DNA from: JBBQTQ01 sp038213135
GTDB taxonomy: Bacteria > Actinomycetota > Thermoleophilia > Gaiellales > Gaiellaceae
Direction of reading: 5' to 3'
Length of the DNA stretch: 31,088 nt
NCBI GenBank assembly: GCA_038213135.1
Contig: JBBQTQ010000026.1
Span: 1 to 31,088 of the forward strand
In this document: positions 15,112-22,505 of the stretch, piece after piece
How positions within the stretch are numbered: the stretch's first letter is position 1
Layout of the letters: every line of letters starts with the position of its first letter
Program-made: the position numbers and the translations under genes
Notes under the pieces: generated by a model
Told to the model about the DNA's origin: nothing
Seen by the model: the letters and a program-made list of their open reading frames with translations, nothing else
The model's database searches: none

Positions 15112-17040
15112 ATGCCGCGGTTGTCGCGCGTCCCAGTAGCGCGGTACGGCCTGGAGCTTGCAGCAGTCGCGGGCGTCTACGTCGCGGCGGGCAAGTTCGG
15201 GATCGACCTCTCGGTCGCCCACGGCGTGATCACCCCGGTCTGGGCGCCGTCGGGAATCTCGCTGGCGGCGCTGTTGCTCTTCGGGCAGAGGCTCTGGCCG
15301 GCGATCACCCTCGGCTCGTTCGTCGTCAACGCGACGAGCGGCGCCGGAGCGCTCGTCGCGCTGGGTATCGCGCCGGGGAACACACTCGAGGCGGTCGTCG
15401 GCGCCTACCTCCTGCGCCGATTCGGCTTTCGCAACTCGCTCGAGCGGGTGCGGGACGTGCTGCAGCTCGTCCTGCTCGGCGCGCTCGGCAGCACCCTGAT
15501 CGCCGCAACGAACGGGACGACTGTCCTCTGGCTCGCAGGCTCGCTCACGCGCTCGTACGGCTCTTCCTGGTTGCTCTGGTGGTTCGGCGACGCGGCGGGC
15601 GATCTCTGGGTCGTGCCGCTCCTGCTCGGGGCGGCCGCCTGGCGCTGGCGGCGCTACCCGCCGCTCCGGCTCGTGGAGGCGGCAGCGCTGGTCGGGGCGC
15701 TCGGCGGGACCGGAGCCGCCGTCTTCCTGCTCGGCGGCTGGCGCTACCCCTACGTTCTCTTCCCGTTCCTGCTCTGGGCGGCGCTGCGCTTCCGCCAGGA
15801 CGGGGCTGCCATCGCCTCCTTCCTCGTCGGTGCGCTCGCGACTTGGGGGACGCTCCGAGGCGACGTTCCGGTGAGCGTCACGAACCCGACCGAGCGTGTG
15901 CAGGTGATCCAGGCGCTCGTCGGCATCCTCGCGATCAGCCTGCTCGTCTTCGCGGCCGTGATCGCCGAGCGCGAGCGCTCACGCGAGCAGCTCGCGCTGA
16001 CTGCGGCCCGGCTCGGCGAGGCGCAGGCGCTGACGCACATCGGCAGCTGGGAGTGGGATATCGCAGCCGATCGGATCCTCTGGTCGGAGGAGCTCTACCG
16101 CATCTACGGACTCGAGCCGGGGGTTGGGCCCGTCGCGTACTCCGACTATGTCGAGCGGATCCATCCCGACGATCGCGCCGTGATCGAAGCAGCCGTCAGC
16201 CGGTCCCGTGAGACCCACGAGCCCTTCTCGTTCGAGCACCGGATCGTCCTGCCTCGAGGCGGTGTGCGTCTCGTCCACGGCCGCGGACGCGTCGTCGTGG
16301 ACGAGTCAGGAAAGCCGGTTCGCATGCTCGGGACCTCGCAAGACGTGACCGACCACAAGCAGGCGGAGAGCTTGCGGGAGGACATCCTCTCGACCGTGTC
16401 GCACGAGCTGCGGACACCGCTGACCTCGGTGCTCGGGTTCGCGGTGACGCTGAAGGAGCGAGGCGCGGAGCTCGACGACGAGACGCGGGAGCTGATCGTC
16501 GACCAGCTGGGTCAGCAGGCCCACCGGCTCGACAGGCTGCTCGCCGACCTGCTCGACATCGAGCGCCTCCGACGCGGGGTGCTCGTGGCCGTCCGCGAGC
16601 CGACCGAGGTCGCTGCGCTCGTGCGGCAGCTCGCCGCCGAGCACGAGCTCGACGAGCAGCGGCTGACGCTCGCGGTCCAGCCCGTCGTCGCGAATGTCGA
16701 CGCGCCGAAGCTCGAGCGGATCCTCGACAACCTGCTGGCCAACGCGGTCAAGCACACGCCTGCCGGCACCCGGATCTCGCTCAGCGTCGAGGCGGAGGGC
16801 GGCGACCTCCTGATCGCCGTCGACGACGAGGGGCCGGGCGTACCCGACGAGTTCAAGGCGGGCCTGTTCGACATCTTCAACCGGGGCTCGAAGGTCCTCT
16901 CGAGCGACCCCGGCACGGGCATTGGCCTCGCGCTCGTGGCGCGGTTCGCGGCGCTGCACGGCGGCCGAGCCTGGGTCGAGGACGGCACGGGCGGCGGCGC
17001 TTCCTTCCGGGTCTTGCTGCCGGCCTGCGTCCTCAGCTAG
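15112..17040 (+). CDS. MASE1-PAS sensor histidine kinase
   Basis: 642 aa. Residues 1-290 form a MASE1-type membrane sensor with about eight hydrophobic helices; it starts ELAAVAGVYVAAGKFGIDLS and has VWAPSGISLAALLLFG. A PAS domain follows (about 305-415: HIGSWEWDI, RIHPDDRAVIE, DVTDHKQAES). The HisKA box STVSHELRTPLTSV has the phospho-acceptor at His431. The ATPase domain has NLLANAVKHTP (about 540), DDEGPGVPDE and GTGIGLAL. All catalytic boxes are intact. A GAGGGAG Shine-Dalgarno precedes the ATG at 15112. No response regulator gene is adjacent, so its partner is elsewhere. The signal is unknown. Confidence 0.93.
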   Translation: MPRLSRVPVARYGLELAAVAGVYVAAGKFGIDLSVAHGVITPVWAPSGISLAALLLFGQRLWPAITLGSFVVNATSGAGALVALGIAPGNTLEAVVGAYLLRRFGFRNSLERVRDVLQLVLLGALGSTLIAATNGTTVLWLAGSLTRSYGSSWLLWWFGDAAGDLWVVPLLLGAAAWRWRRYPPLRLVEAAALVGALGGTGAAVFLLGGWRYPYVLFPFLLWAALRFRQDGAAIASFLVGALATWGTLRGDVPVSVTNPTERVQVIQALVGILAISLLVFAAVIAERERSREQLALTAARLGEAQALTHIGSWEWDIAADRILWSEELYRIYGLEPGVGPVAYSDYVERIHPDDRAVIEAAVSRSRETHEPFSFEHRIVLPRGGVRLVHGRGRVVVDESGKPVRMLGTSQDVTDHKQAESLREDILSTVSHELRTPLTSVLGFAVTLKERGAELDDETRELIVDQLGQQAHRLDRLLADLLDIERLRRGVLVAVREPTEVAALVRQLAAEHELDEQRLTLAVQPVVANVDAPKLERILDNLLANAVKHTPAGTRISLSVEAEGGDLLIAVDDEGPGVPDEFKAGLFDIFNRGSKVLSSDPGTGIGLALVARFAALHGGRAWVEDGTGGGASFRVLLPACVLS

Positions 17041-17045
17041 CGGTC

Positions 17046-17678
17046 TTACCTACGTCGTTGGGTGAGGGACAGGCCCGCAACCCGGGCCCGTCCCTCGGTC
17101 TCAGCTGACTTAGGGCGGCTCCGGAGGTCTCTCTCGTCGACGATCTCGAGTCCCTCGACGATCTCGAAGAAGGCGCGCGCGAATGGTGACGAGCCCGTCC
17201 GTGACCGTACGTAGTCCCAGTCGATCTTCTCGCGGAGCGAACGGGCGATCTCGAGGCACGACTCGAAGTTCATCGTGTGCTCGTTCATCGCCATCAGCTT
17301 CGTCACGAGCACGTCGTCGGGTCGCATCACGCGCATCGACATAGCCTTGACCTCCATCTCGTCGGTGCGGGCGAGGAGCGCCTCGTCGACGTCGAGGCCG
17401 GCAGGATAGAAGATCAGGTCGATCATCCAGTCGCGGTCGAACGCCTTGTAGAGCCAGTGCTCGGGCGGGCGTTCCGTCCGCATGCCCGCTTCCGCCAGCG
17501 CCTGCAGGGCGCGCTCCGCGTCGTCGGGCTTGAGCATGAAATCGATGTCGTGGTCGGACTCGGTGCCGCCGTGCGCCCAGATCGCGAGTCCGCCGCCGAG
17601 GAGGAAGGGAATCTCGGCGTCGCGCAGCGCGGCCGCGGCCCTCTTCAGGGTCTGGAGGAAGTCGGGATCGTCCGCCAC
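17046..17678 (-). CDS. Nucleotidyltransferase-fold protein
   Basis: 210 aa. The N-terminal part holds the minimal nucleotidyltransferase core: IPFLLGGGLAIWAHGG, then TESDHDIDFMLKPDDAE with the DxD metal site, DWMIDLIFYP with a third Asp, and VLVTKLMAMNEHTM. The C-terminal helical region contains a MNFESCLEIARSL segment. Such proteins transfer nucleoside monophosphates, as in tRNA-modifying, antibiotic-resistance or toxin-antitoxin relatives; the target here is unknown. The GTG at 17678 is the best start. The last about 15 residues and the stop lie in or beyond palindrome copy 2, so the C-terminus was rewritten by that repeat. It ends 6 bases from the convergent kinase gene. Confidence 0.78.
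   Translation of the reverse strand: MADDPDFLQTLKRAAAALRDAEIPFLLGGGLAIWAHGGTESDHDIDFMLKPDDAERALQALAEAGMRTERPPEHWLYKAFDRDWMIDLIFYPAGLDVDEALLARTDEMEVKAMSMRVMRPDDVLVTKLMAMNEHTMNFESCLEIARSLREKIDWDYVRSRTGSSPFARAFFEIVEGLEIVDERDLRSRPKSAETEGRARVAGLSLTQRRR
17064..17096. repeat. GAGGGACAGG palindrome, copy 2
   Basis: Arms GAGGGACAGGCCCG / CGGGCCCGTCCCTC with one mismatch and a CAACC loop. It shares both flanks with the other copies. It is embedded in the 3' coding end of the nucleotidyltransferase, between two convergent genes. Confidence 0.85.
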
Positions 17679-17700
17679 GCCCAGCCCGTACCCCGCATCG

Positions 17701-18164
17701 GCGGCAGCCGGGTGGGAATCGTCGGCCTGAAGGGCTTCGTCGGCGGCTTCCCGGACAGCGCGCTGCCGGATTTCGGCGAGCCGCTCCTGCGACAGGTCTA
17801 CGCGGAGACGACCCTGGACGTCGAAGCGCTCGACCGCGAGCTGGCGGCGATCGCGGACTGCGAGATCAGGATCGTCCTGCTCCACTACTCGCCGACGCAG
17901 ACGACGCTCGAGGGCGAGCCGCGCGGGATCTGGGCGTTCCTCGGCAGCGACCGCCTCGGCCGCCCGATCGCCGACCACCGGCCCGACCTCGTCGTCCACG
18001 GCCATGCGCACGCCGGCGCGTTCGAGGGCTTCGTCGGCGCCGTGCCCGTCTACAACGTGGCGACCCACGTCACGGGGCGGGACTTCTGGATCTTCGACCT
18101 GCCCGGGCCGGCGCGCGAGCCGCGGGTCGAGGACTTACGTGCGGCGGAGCGGCCCGCGGTCTGA
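17701..18164 (+). pseudogene. Metallophosphoesterase, N-terminally truncated
   Basis: An open frame from about 17701 to a TGA at 18164 encodes the C-terminal half of a calcineurin-like phosphoesterase. It has VGIVGLKGFVGGF, IRIVLLHYSPTQTTLEGE, WAFLGSDRLGRPI and the metal motif DLVVHGHAHAGAFEG, then VPVYNVATHV. The N-terminal metal motifs (D.H and GD..D) are absent, and no start codon with a ribosome-binding site precedes the homologous part. The gene has apparently lost its 5' half at the junction with the divergent nucleotidyltransferase, whose start lies about 23 bases away. It should have no catalytic activity. Confidence 0.7.
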
Positions 18165-18174
18165 GAATGGGTCA

Positions 18175-18232
18175 CGGAGACGGCCGCGCCTCACCTAAAG
18201 CCCGCCTCCGGCGGGCTTCGTTCGGCTGAAAA
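18175..18232. repeat. Duplicated terminator block, copy A
   Basis: A 58-base block that begins CGGAGACGGCCGCGCCTCAC and ends GGCTGAAAA. It is nearly identical to 18740-18795, which lies in direct orientation on the other side of yjbQ. It holds the hairpin AAGCCCGCC-TCC-GGCGGGCTT. Confidence 0.85.
18198..18218 (-). terminator. Terminator-like hairpin after yjbQ
   Basis: A 9-bp stem AAGCCCGCC / GGCGGGCTT with loop TCC, 16 bases past the yjbQ stop. Only a short T run follows, so the intrinsic terminator may be weak. Confidence 0.6.
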
Positions 18233-18234
18233 AC

Positions 18235-18687
18235 CTAAGTCCCGACCACCTGCACCAGCCACCGACGATCGCGCTCGCGGTCGAGCTCGATGAAGAGCAC
18301 GCGCTGCCAGGTGCCGAGCTGGAGCTCGCCGTTGCGGATCGGGATCGACTCGCCGGCCGTGCCGAGCAGCATCGCCATGCAGTGCGAGTGCCCGTTGCCG
18401 AAGTCGACGTCCTCAGGGCAGATGTTCTCGGTGCGGCGGTCACAGTCGTCGTGCGCGTAGTAGCTCTCGCTCGGAACGAGGCGCTTCAGCATCGCAGCGA
18501 AGTCCTCGAAGAAGCCGCTCTCGAATTCGTTCACGCGCACGCAGCAGGTCGTGTGGGGCGAGTAGACGCAGGCGATCCCGTCCTGGACGCCGCTGGCGGC
18601 GACGGCCTCGGTCACCTCGTCGGTGATGTCCAGCACCTGGAGCCCACCCGCGGTCCGGAAGCTCTTCTCGCTCTGGTAGACCTTCAC
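18235..18687 (-). CDS. yjbQ: YjbQ/UPF0047 family protein
   Basis: 150 aa from the GTG at 18687. That start gives the usual MKVYQSEKSFRT beginning and lies 6 nt after a CACAAT box; the ATG at 18705 would add six residues. Conserved features are ITDEVTEAVAASGV, YSPHTTCCVRVNEFE, YYAHDDCDRRTENICPED, and NGHSHCMAMLLGT with the metal-binding histidines, then LGTWQRVLFIELD. Members are small trimeric proteins, and E. coli YjbQ has low thiamin-phosphate synthase activity; the true role is uncertain. The gene lies between two copies of a duplicated block that each carry a terminator hairpin. Confidence 0.9.
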   Translation of the reverse strand: MKVYQSEKSFRTAGGLQVLDITDEVTEAVAASGVQDGIACVYSPHTTCCVRVNEFESGFFEDFAAMLKRLVPSESYYAHDDCDRRTENICPEDVDFGNGHSHCMAMLLGTAGESIPIRNGELQLGTWQRVLFIELDRERDRRWLVQVVGT

Positions 18688-18739
18688 GCGCGCATTGTGA
18701 AGCATCTGGGCGGATTCGTCACGTCGGGAAATGACAAAC

Positions 18740-18795
18740 CGGAGACGGCCGCGCCTCACCTAAAGCCCGCTTCGCGGGCTTCGTTCGGCTGAAAA
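18740..18795. repeat. Duplicated terminator block, copy B
   Basis: Near-identical direct repeat of 18175-18232. The main difference is the hairpin loop region (two bases shorter here). It lies between yjbQ and the cupredoxin gene. Confidence 0.85.
18763..18781 (-). terminator. Terminator-like hairpin after the cupredoxin gene
   Basis: An 8-bp stem AAGCCCGC / GCGGGCTT with loop TTC, about 20 bases beyond the cupredoxin-like stop at 18800. The same element follows yjbQ. Confidence 0.6.
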
Positions 18796-18799
18796 GGCC

Positions 18800-19207
18800 T
18801 TACCCGAGAATTGCGAGCCCCGACATGCCGGCGTGGTGCCGGTGGATCGGGTCGAAGAAGCGGTAGTTACCGTGGCTCGAGACGACGACGTCGACCGTCG
18901 TCGACTGGCCGGGCTTGATCCACGCGGTCTTCACGGCGACTCCTGCGGGGCTGACGATCGCGAGGGCGTGCGCGACGTGGCCGACGTTGACGGCCTGGAA
19001 GCGGTAGACGCCTGCGCGGTCGAATGTGATCCGGCTCGGGTCGAGCTTCCACTCGCTTTCCTTCACGGAGAACTGCTGCATCGGCTGGCCGGGTCGCACC
19101 TTGTGCGGTGCAGCACCCTGCTTGTGCGAGCCGCCGCCGACACCGGCGCAACCGGCTGCCGCAGCGGCCGCAAGACCGAGGATCGCGAGCTTCCAGAGGT
19201 GGCGCAT
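18800..19207 (-). CDS. Cupredoxin-like lipoprotein lacking the copper Cys
   Basis: 135 aa from ATG 19207 (a GTG two codons upstream is possible). The N-terminus is a lipoprotein signal, LWKLAILGLAAAAAAGCAG, with the lipobox Cys. The mature domain is cupredoxin-like: KLDPSRITFDRAGVYRFQAVN, then VGHVAHALAIVSPAG with the first ligand His, and GNYRFFDPIHRHHAGMSG. Blue-copper relatives have Cys where this protein has Asp (FFDP for FFCP). The downstream His and Met are kept. It is probably anchored outside the membrane. It may bind copper differently, or not at all. The adjacent downstream gene on this strand is yjbQ. Confidence 0.82.
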   Translation of the reverse strand: MRHLWKLAILGLAAAAAAGCAGVGGGSHKQGAAPHKVRPGQPMQQFSVKESEWKLDPSRITFDRAGVYRFQAVNVGHVAHALAIVSPAGVAVKTAWIKPGQSTTVDVVVSSHGNYRFFDPIHRHHAGMSGLAILG

Positions 19208-19247
19208 GTCCACTCAATCGGCATCCGCCGCGCGCCGCTTTAGGGGT

Positions 19248-19253
19248 TACGCT
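19248..19253 (+). promoter_or_regulatory. -10-like box TACGCT of the tRNA
   Basis: It lies 9 nt before the first base of the mature tRNA, at the expected distance for a transcription start at or just before the tRNA. No clear -35 box was seen. Confidence 0.35.
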
Positions 19254-19262
19254 GGCCCGGCC

Positions 19263-19336
19263 GGGCTCGTAGCTCAGCTGGTCAGAGCAGCGGACTCATA
19301 ATCCGTTGGTCCTTGGTTCGAATCCAAGCGAGCCCA
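19263..19336 (+). tRNA. tRNA with CAU anticodon (Met or Ile2)
   Basis: 74 nt that fold into a full cloverleaf. The acceptor stem GGGCTCG/CGAGCCC is perfect, the D-arm is GCTC..GAGC, the anticodon stem GCGGA/TCCGT has loop CTCATAA giving CAT, and the T-arm is CTTGG TTCGAAT CCAAG. The discriminator is A and CCA is not encoded. The anticodon CAU allows elongator Met or lysidine-modified Ile2. The first acceptor pair G-C rules out a normal initiator tRNA, and Ile2 is possible from the TTGGTC variable region. The 3' half is overlapped antisense by the molybdate ATPase gene. Confidence 0.93.
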
Positions 19337-20372
19337 CTTTCGATCGGAGCGGCACGAGCCGCGTGCCTGTCGCCTTGAACGACGCGTAGACCACGAGGCC
19401 CTCGCGTAACCCGAGCCGCTCCGCCGACGCGGCGGTGATCTCCGCGGTCAGCGGGCCGATCCGGACGCGGGCGCGGTTGCCGATCGTGACGATCGACCTG
19501 ATCTCGCCCTGGAGGTGGTTGAGGGTCGAGTCCTCGACCGGCTCGACGCCGATCGAGATCTCCCACGGCTGGATCGAGACGCCCACGTCGCCCGCGCCTT
19601 CGTCGCTCGAGAAGAGCCTGTCCCCGCGGTCGAGCGTGACCTCGGTCAGGCCGTTGGGCGCGCGCCTGGCGTGGCCGCGCAGGACGTTGGCGCCCGTCAG
19701 GCTCGCGACGAAGGAATCGCCGGGGTTGGCGATCAGCGCCTCCGCGGTGCCCCGTTGGAGCAGCCGCCCCTCGTCGATGACGGCGATGCTGTCCGCGAGC
19801 ACGGAGGCGTCGTCGAAGTCGTGAGTGACGAGGAGCGTGGGGAGCCGGAGGCCGTCGAGCAGCTCGCCCAGCTCCGCACGAACCTCGCGGCGGGTGTGAG
19901 CGTCGAGCGCGGAGAGCGGCTCGTCGAGGAGCAGCACCTTTGGGTCGCGCGCGAGCGCGCGCGCGAGCGCAACGCGCTGGCGCTCGCCGCCGGAGAGCTC
20001 GGGCGGCTTCGCCCCGGCAAGGTGGTCGATGCGCAGCCGCTCGAGGAGCTTTGCGGCCCGCGGCCGCCCTCCGTACGCCACGTTCTCGCCGACGGTCATG
20101 TGCGGGAAGAGCGCGTACTCCTGGAAGACGAGCCCGACCGAACGCTGGTCGGCGGGCAGGTCGATCCCACGCTCGCTGTCGAACCAGACTTCCTCGCCGT
20201 AGGCGATCCGGCCCGACGCAGGCTGGGCGAGCCCGGCGATCGCGCGCAGGACCGTGGTCTTGCCCGCGCCCGAGGGCCCGACGAGCGCGAGCGTCTCCGC
20301 CCCGAGCTCGAGCGCTAGCTCGACGCTGAAGGCGCGGAGCGGAAGAGCGATCTCGAGGCTGAGCGCGTCCAT
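19296..20372 (-). CDS. modC: Molybdate ABC transporter ATP-binding protein
   Basis: 358 aa. ABC ATPase domain with Walker A GPSGAGKTT (residues 32-40), Q-loop VFQEYALFPHMT, signature LSGGERQRVALARAL, Walker B VLLLDEPLSALD and switch His in VTHDFDD. The C-terminal part after about residue 235 is a TOBE (molybdate-binding-type) domain ending SFKATGTRLVP. The last about 13 residues are encoded by the antisense strand of the tRNA, and the TGA stop lies inside the tRNA anticodon stem. The start overlaps modB by 58 bases. It works with modA and modB to import molybdate or tungstate. Confidence 0.92.
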   Translation of the reverse strand: MDALSLEIALPLRAFSVELALELGAETLALVGPSGAGKTTVLRAIAGLAQPASGRIAYGEEVWFDSERGIDLPADQRSVGLVFQEYALFPHMTVGENVAYGGRPRAAKLLERLRIDHLAGAKPPELSGGERQRVALARALARDPKVLLLDEPLSALDAHTRREVRAELGELLDGLRLPTLLVTHDFDDASVLADSIAVIDEGRLLQRGTAEALIANPGDSFVASLTGANVLRGHARRAPNGLTEVTLDRGDRLFSSDEGAGDVGVSIQPWEISIGVEPVEDSTLNHLQGEIRSIVTIGNRARVRIGPLTAEITAASAERLGLREGLVVYASFKATGTRLVPLRSKVGSLGFEPRTNGL

Positions 20373-21142
20373 CCTGGTCTCAGTTTGATCGCGAACAGGA
20401 GCACACCGCTGGCAACGACGAGGAGGGCGCCGATCGCGAGCGCGGTGTCGAAGTTCTGCTCGAATTGCGCGTAGATCGCAAGCGGCAGCGTCTGCGTGCG
20501 TCCCTGGAGGCTGCCGGCGAACATGATCGTCGCGCCGAACTCGCCGATTCCGCGGGCGAACGCGAGCGCTGCTCCCGCGCCGAGACCGCCCACGGCGAGC
20601 GGCAGGGCAACGCGCCGGAACGTCCTCGCAGGGCTCGCGCCGAGCGTACGCGAGGCGTCGAGCAGGTTGCGGTCGACCGACTCGAAGGCCGCGATCGCGG
20701 CGCGCACGTAGAACGGGCTCGCGACGAAGACGACCGCGAGCACGACGGCCGCGGTGGTGAACGGCAGCTCGATCCTGAACACCTGGAGCGACGAGCCGAG
20801 CAGTCCGACGCGGCCGAAGGCAGCGAGCAGCCCGATCCCGGCGACCGCAGGCGGCAGCACGAGCGGCAACTCGATCAGCGTCAGCACCGCCTTGCGTCCC
20901 GGAAAGCTCCGGTGGGAGGCGATCAGGTAGGCAGCCGGGGTGCCGACGAGCAGGATCAGCGCCTCCGCGATCGCGTTCGTCTTCAGGCTGACGATCAGGG
21001 CGTCGACGACGACGCGGTGGCCGAGCTGGCCGATCAGGGTTCCCGGCGAGACGCGCGCGAAGATCGCGATCAGCGGCAGGAGCAGGAACAGCGCTGCGAC
21101 TCCGCTCGCGACGACGAGCGTCAGCCCGAACAGCCGGCGCAT
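20315..21142 (-). CDS. modB: Molybdate ABC transporter permease
   Basis: 275 aa with about five to six hydrophobic helices. It has LTLVVASGVAALFLLLPLIA at the N-terminus, LIELPLVLPPAVAGIGLL, and the binding-protein-dependent permease EAA loop around LLDASRTLGASPARTFRRVA with the FARGIGEFGATIMFAGS segment typical of ModB/CysT-type permeases. The ATG at 21142 is 5 bases after the modA stop, so the genes are read together. The C-terminal 20 residues are basic and overlap the modC start. Confidence 0.9.
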   Translation of the reverse strand: MRRLFGLTLVVASGVAALFLLLPLIAIFARVSPGTLIGQLGHRVVVDALIVSLKTNAIAEALILLVGTPAAYLIASHRSFPGRKAVLTLIELPLVLPPAVAGIGLLAAFGRVGLLGSSLQVFRIELPFTTAAVVLAVVFVASPFYVRAAIAAFESVDRNLLDASRTLGASPARTFRRVALPLAVGGLGAGAALAFARGIGEFGATIMFAGSLQGRTQTLPLAIYAQFEQNFDTALAIGALLVVASGVLLFAIKLRPGWTRSASRSLFRSAPSASS

Positions 21143-21147
21143 CCGGC

Positions 21148-21894
21148 TCAGCCCTTGTAGGTGGTGCCGGCGGGCGGCGGCAAGAAGCCGGCCTTGCGCA
21201 TGAGCGCCTGGCCCCGCTTGCTCAGTACCGCCTTGATGAACGCAACTGCGCCCGCGCGTTTCGACGTCCCTTTGACGACCGCGATCTCGTAGCTTTGCTT
21301 CGGCTGCGCCCACGCGGGAATCTGGATCGTCTGCACCTGACCGGGGACGGTGAGCGCGTCGGTGACGTAGACGAAGCCTGCGTCGGCCTCGCCGAGCGTC
21401 ACCTTGGCGAGGACGCTACGGACGTCTACCTCCTGGCTGACGACGTTCGAGAGCACGCTCGACAGGCCCATGTTGTTCAGCACGGTGCGCGTGCACGAGC
21501 CGACCGGCACCGTGGGCCCGGCGATCACCAGCTTGATCCCCGGCTTGCGCAGGTCGTAGACCGAGTGGATTCCCGCTGGGTTCGACTGCGGAGTGACCAG
21601 CACGAGCCGGTTGCGCGCGAAGACGACGGGCTTCTCGACAAGGCCCTGCGCGAAGAGCTGGTCGGGGAACTTCGTGCTCGCGGCGGCGAAGACGTCGGCC
21701 GGGGCGCCTTGCTGGATCTGCGCCGCGAGCGTGTCCGAGCCGGCGAACGAGTACCGCGGCTGCGAGTCGATCCGGGGGAAGACGTTTGTCAGCGAGGCCG
21801 CGGCGAGGACGGTGATCTGGGCGGTCGACCTGCCGCTCGCCGTGCTGCCCCCGCCGAGCGCCAGAGCGGCGGCGACGATCGCCAGCGTCCTCAT
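21148..21894 (-). CDS. modA: Molybdate-binding periplasmic protein
   Basis: 248 aa. The N-terminus is a short signal peptide (TLAIVAAALALGGGSTASG), but there is no lipobox Cys. Mature segments match molybdate-binding ModA proteins: ITVLAAASLTNVFPRID, FAGSDTLAAQIQQGAPADVFA, ASTKFPDQLFAQGLV and EADAGFVYVTDALT. The Ser/Thr residues near AASLT and GSDTL fit the oxyanion site. The start overlaps the stop of the upstream HTH-TOBE gene (ATGA), so the operon is coupled. The specificity could also include tungstate. Confidence 0.9.
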   Translation of the reverse strand: MRTLAIVAAALALGGGSTASGRSTAQITVLAAASLTNVFPRIDSQPRYSFAGSDTLAAQIQQGAPADVFAAASTKFPDQLFAQGLVEKPVVFARNRLVLVTPQSNPAGIHSVYDLRKPGIKLVIAGPTVPVGSCTRTVLNNMGLSSVLSNVVSQEVDVRSVLAKVTLGEADAGFVYVTDALTVPGQVQTIQIPAWAQPKQSYEIAVVKGTSKRAGAVAFIKAVLSKRGQALMRKAGFLPPPAGTTYKG

Positions 21895-22268
21895 CGCTCC
21901 ACCATCACCGAGGTCGACTTGACCACTGCGGCGGCGCTCATCCCCGGCTTCAGGTCGAGCTCCTCCGCGGAGTCCCGCGTGATCAGGGCGACGACCCGCG
22001 ACGGCTCGGTCACGTCGATCTCGACGCGCGCGACGAGCCCGTCGAGCTCCACCGCGCGCACGATCCCCCGGAAGCGGTTGCGGGCGCTGAAGCCGCGCCG
22101 TGCGTCGGCTCCGCGCAGCCGCTCGACCTCCGCTGCGGGTACGACGCGGCGATTCCCGGAGTCGCGTTTGGTCTTGATCTGCCCTTCCTTGTCCCAGCGG
22201 CGGAGCGTGTCGAGGCTGATCCCGAGCGCGCGCGCCGCCTCGCTCGCCGAGTACGTCTGTTTAGCCAT
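21891..22268 (-). CDS. HTH (MerR-like) TOBE regulator of the molybdate operon
   Basis: 125 aa. Residues 4-55 are a MerR/excisionase-type helix-turn-helix (YSASEAARALGISLDTLRRW, then GQIKTKRDSGNRRVVPAAEVERL). Residues 60-125 are a single TOBE/Mop domain (ARNRFRGIVRAVELDGLVAR, then KSTSVMV). This architecture fits a molybdate-sensing regulator similar in role, not in fold, to ModE. The ATG has a GAGGTGA site. It overlaps modA, so it is the promoter-proximal regulator of the transporter operon. The regulator's binding site is not evident. Confidence 0.88.
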   Translation of the reverse strand: MAKQTYSASEAARALGISLDTLRRWDKEGQIKTKRDSGNRRVVPAAEVERLRGADARRGFSARNRFRGIVRAVELDGLVARVEIDVTEPSRVVALITRDSAEELDLKPGMSAAAVVKSTSVMVER

Positions 22269-22276
22269 GGGTCACC

Positions 22277-22420
22277 TCAGCTCAGGTAGGGGTCGAGCGC
22301 GCTCGAGGCCTGGTCGCTGTCGCTGAGCGGCCCGACCGTGGCGCCGGCCGACGGCGCGAGTGAGCTCGTGATCGCGATCGCCGCGCCGGTGCGCAGGAAC
22401 CCCGCCCTGCTCACGCGCAT
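22277..22420 (-). CDS. Small exported peptide, first gene of the molybdate operon
   Basis: 47 aa from an ATG with an AGGAG site six bases upstream. The start VSRAGFLRTGAAIAITSS looks like a Tat signal (SRRGFLRTG type) in which one Arg has become Ala, followed by a hydrophobic run and an APSAGA cleavage region. Only about 20 residues remain after that, ending in LDPYLS. The gene's last codons and the TGA lie 8 bases before the HTH-TOBE start, so it is the operon's first ORF. It could be a small peptide, or the remnant of a secreted protein that lost its mature domain. Confidence 0.5.
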   Translation of the reverse strand: MRVSRAGFLRTGAAIAITSSLAPSAGATVGPLSDSDQASSALDPYLS

Positions 22421-22505
22421 AGGAAGCTCCTAGGCACGGACAGATCCTTACACAGCAGGGCGCCGGAGGGTTGCGGGTAACGTGTCGCCGGGTAGAAGCA
22501 GGCAG

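Noticed and set aside
22421..22505. Molybdenum-cofactor riboswitch ahead of the molybdate operon
   Set aside because: Only about 85 bases separate the divergent genes and no such motif or structure is visible.
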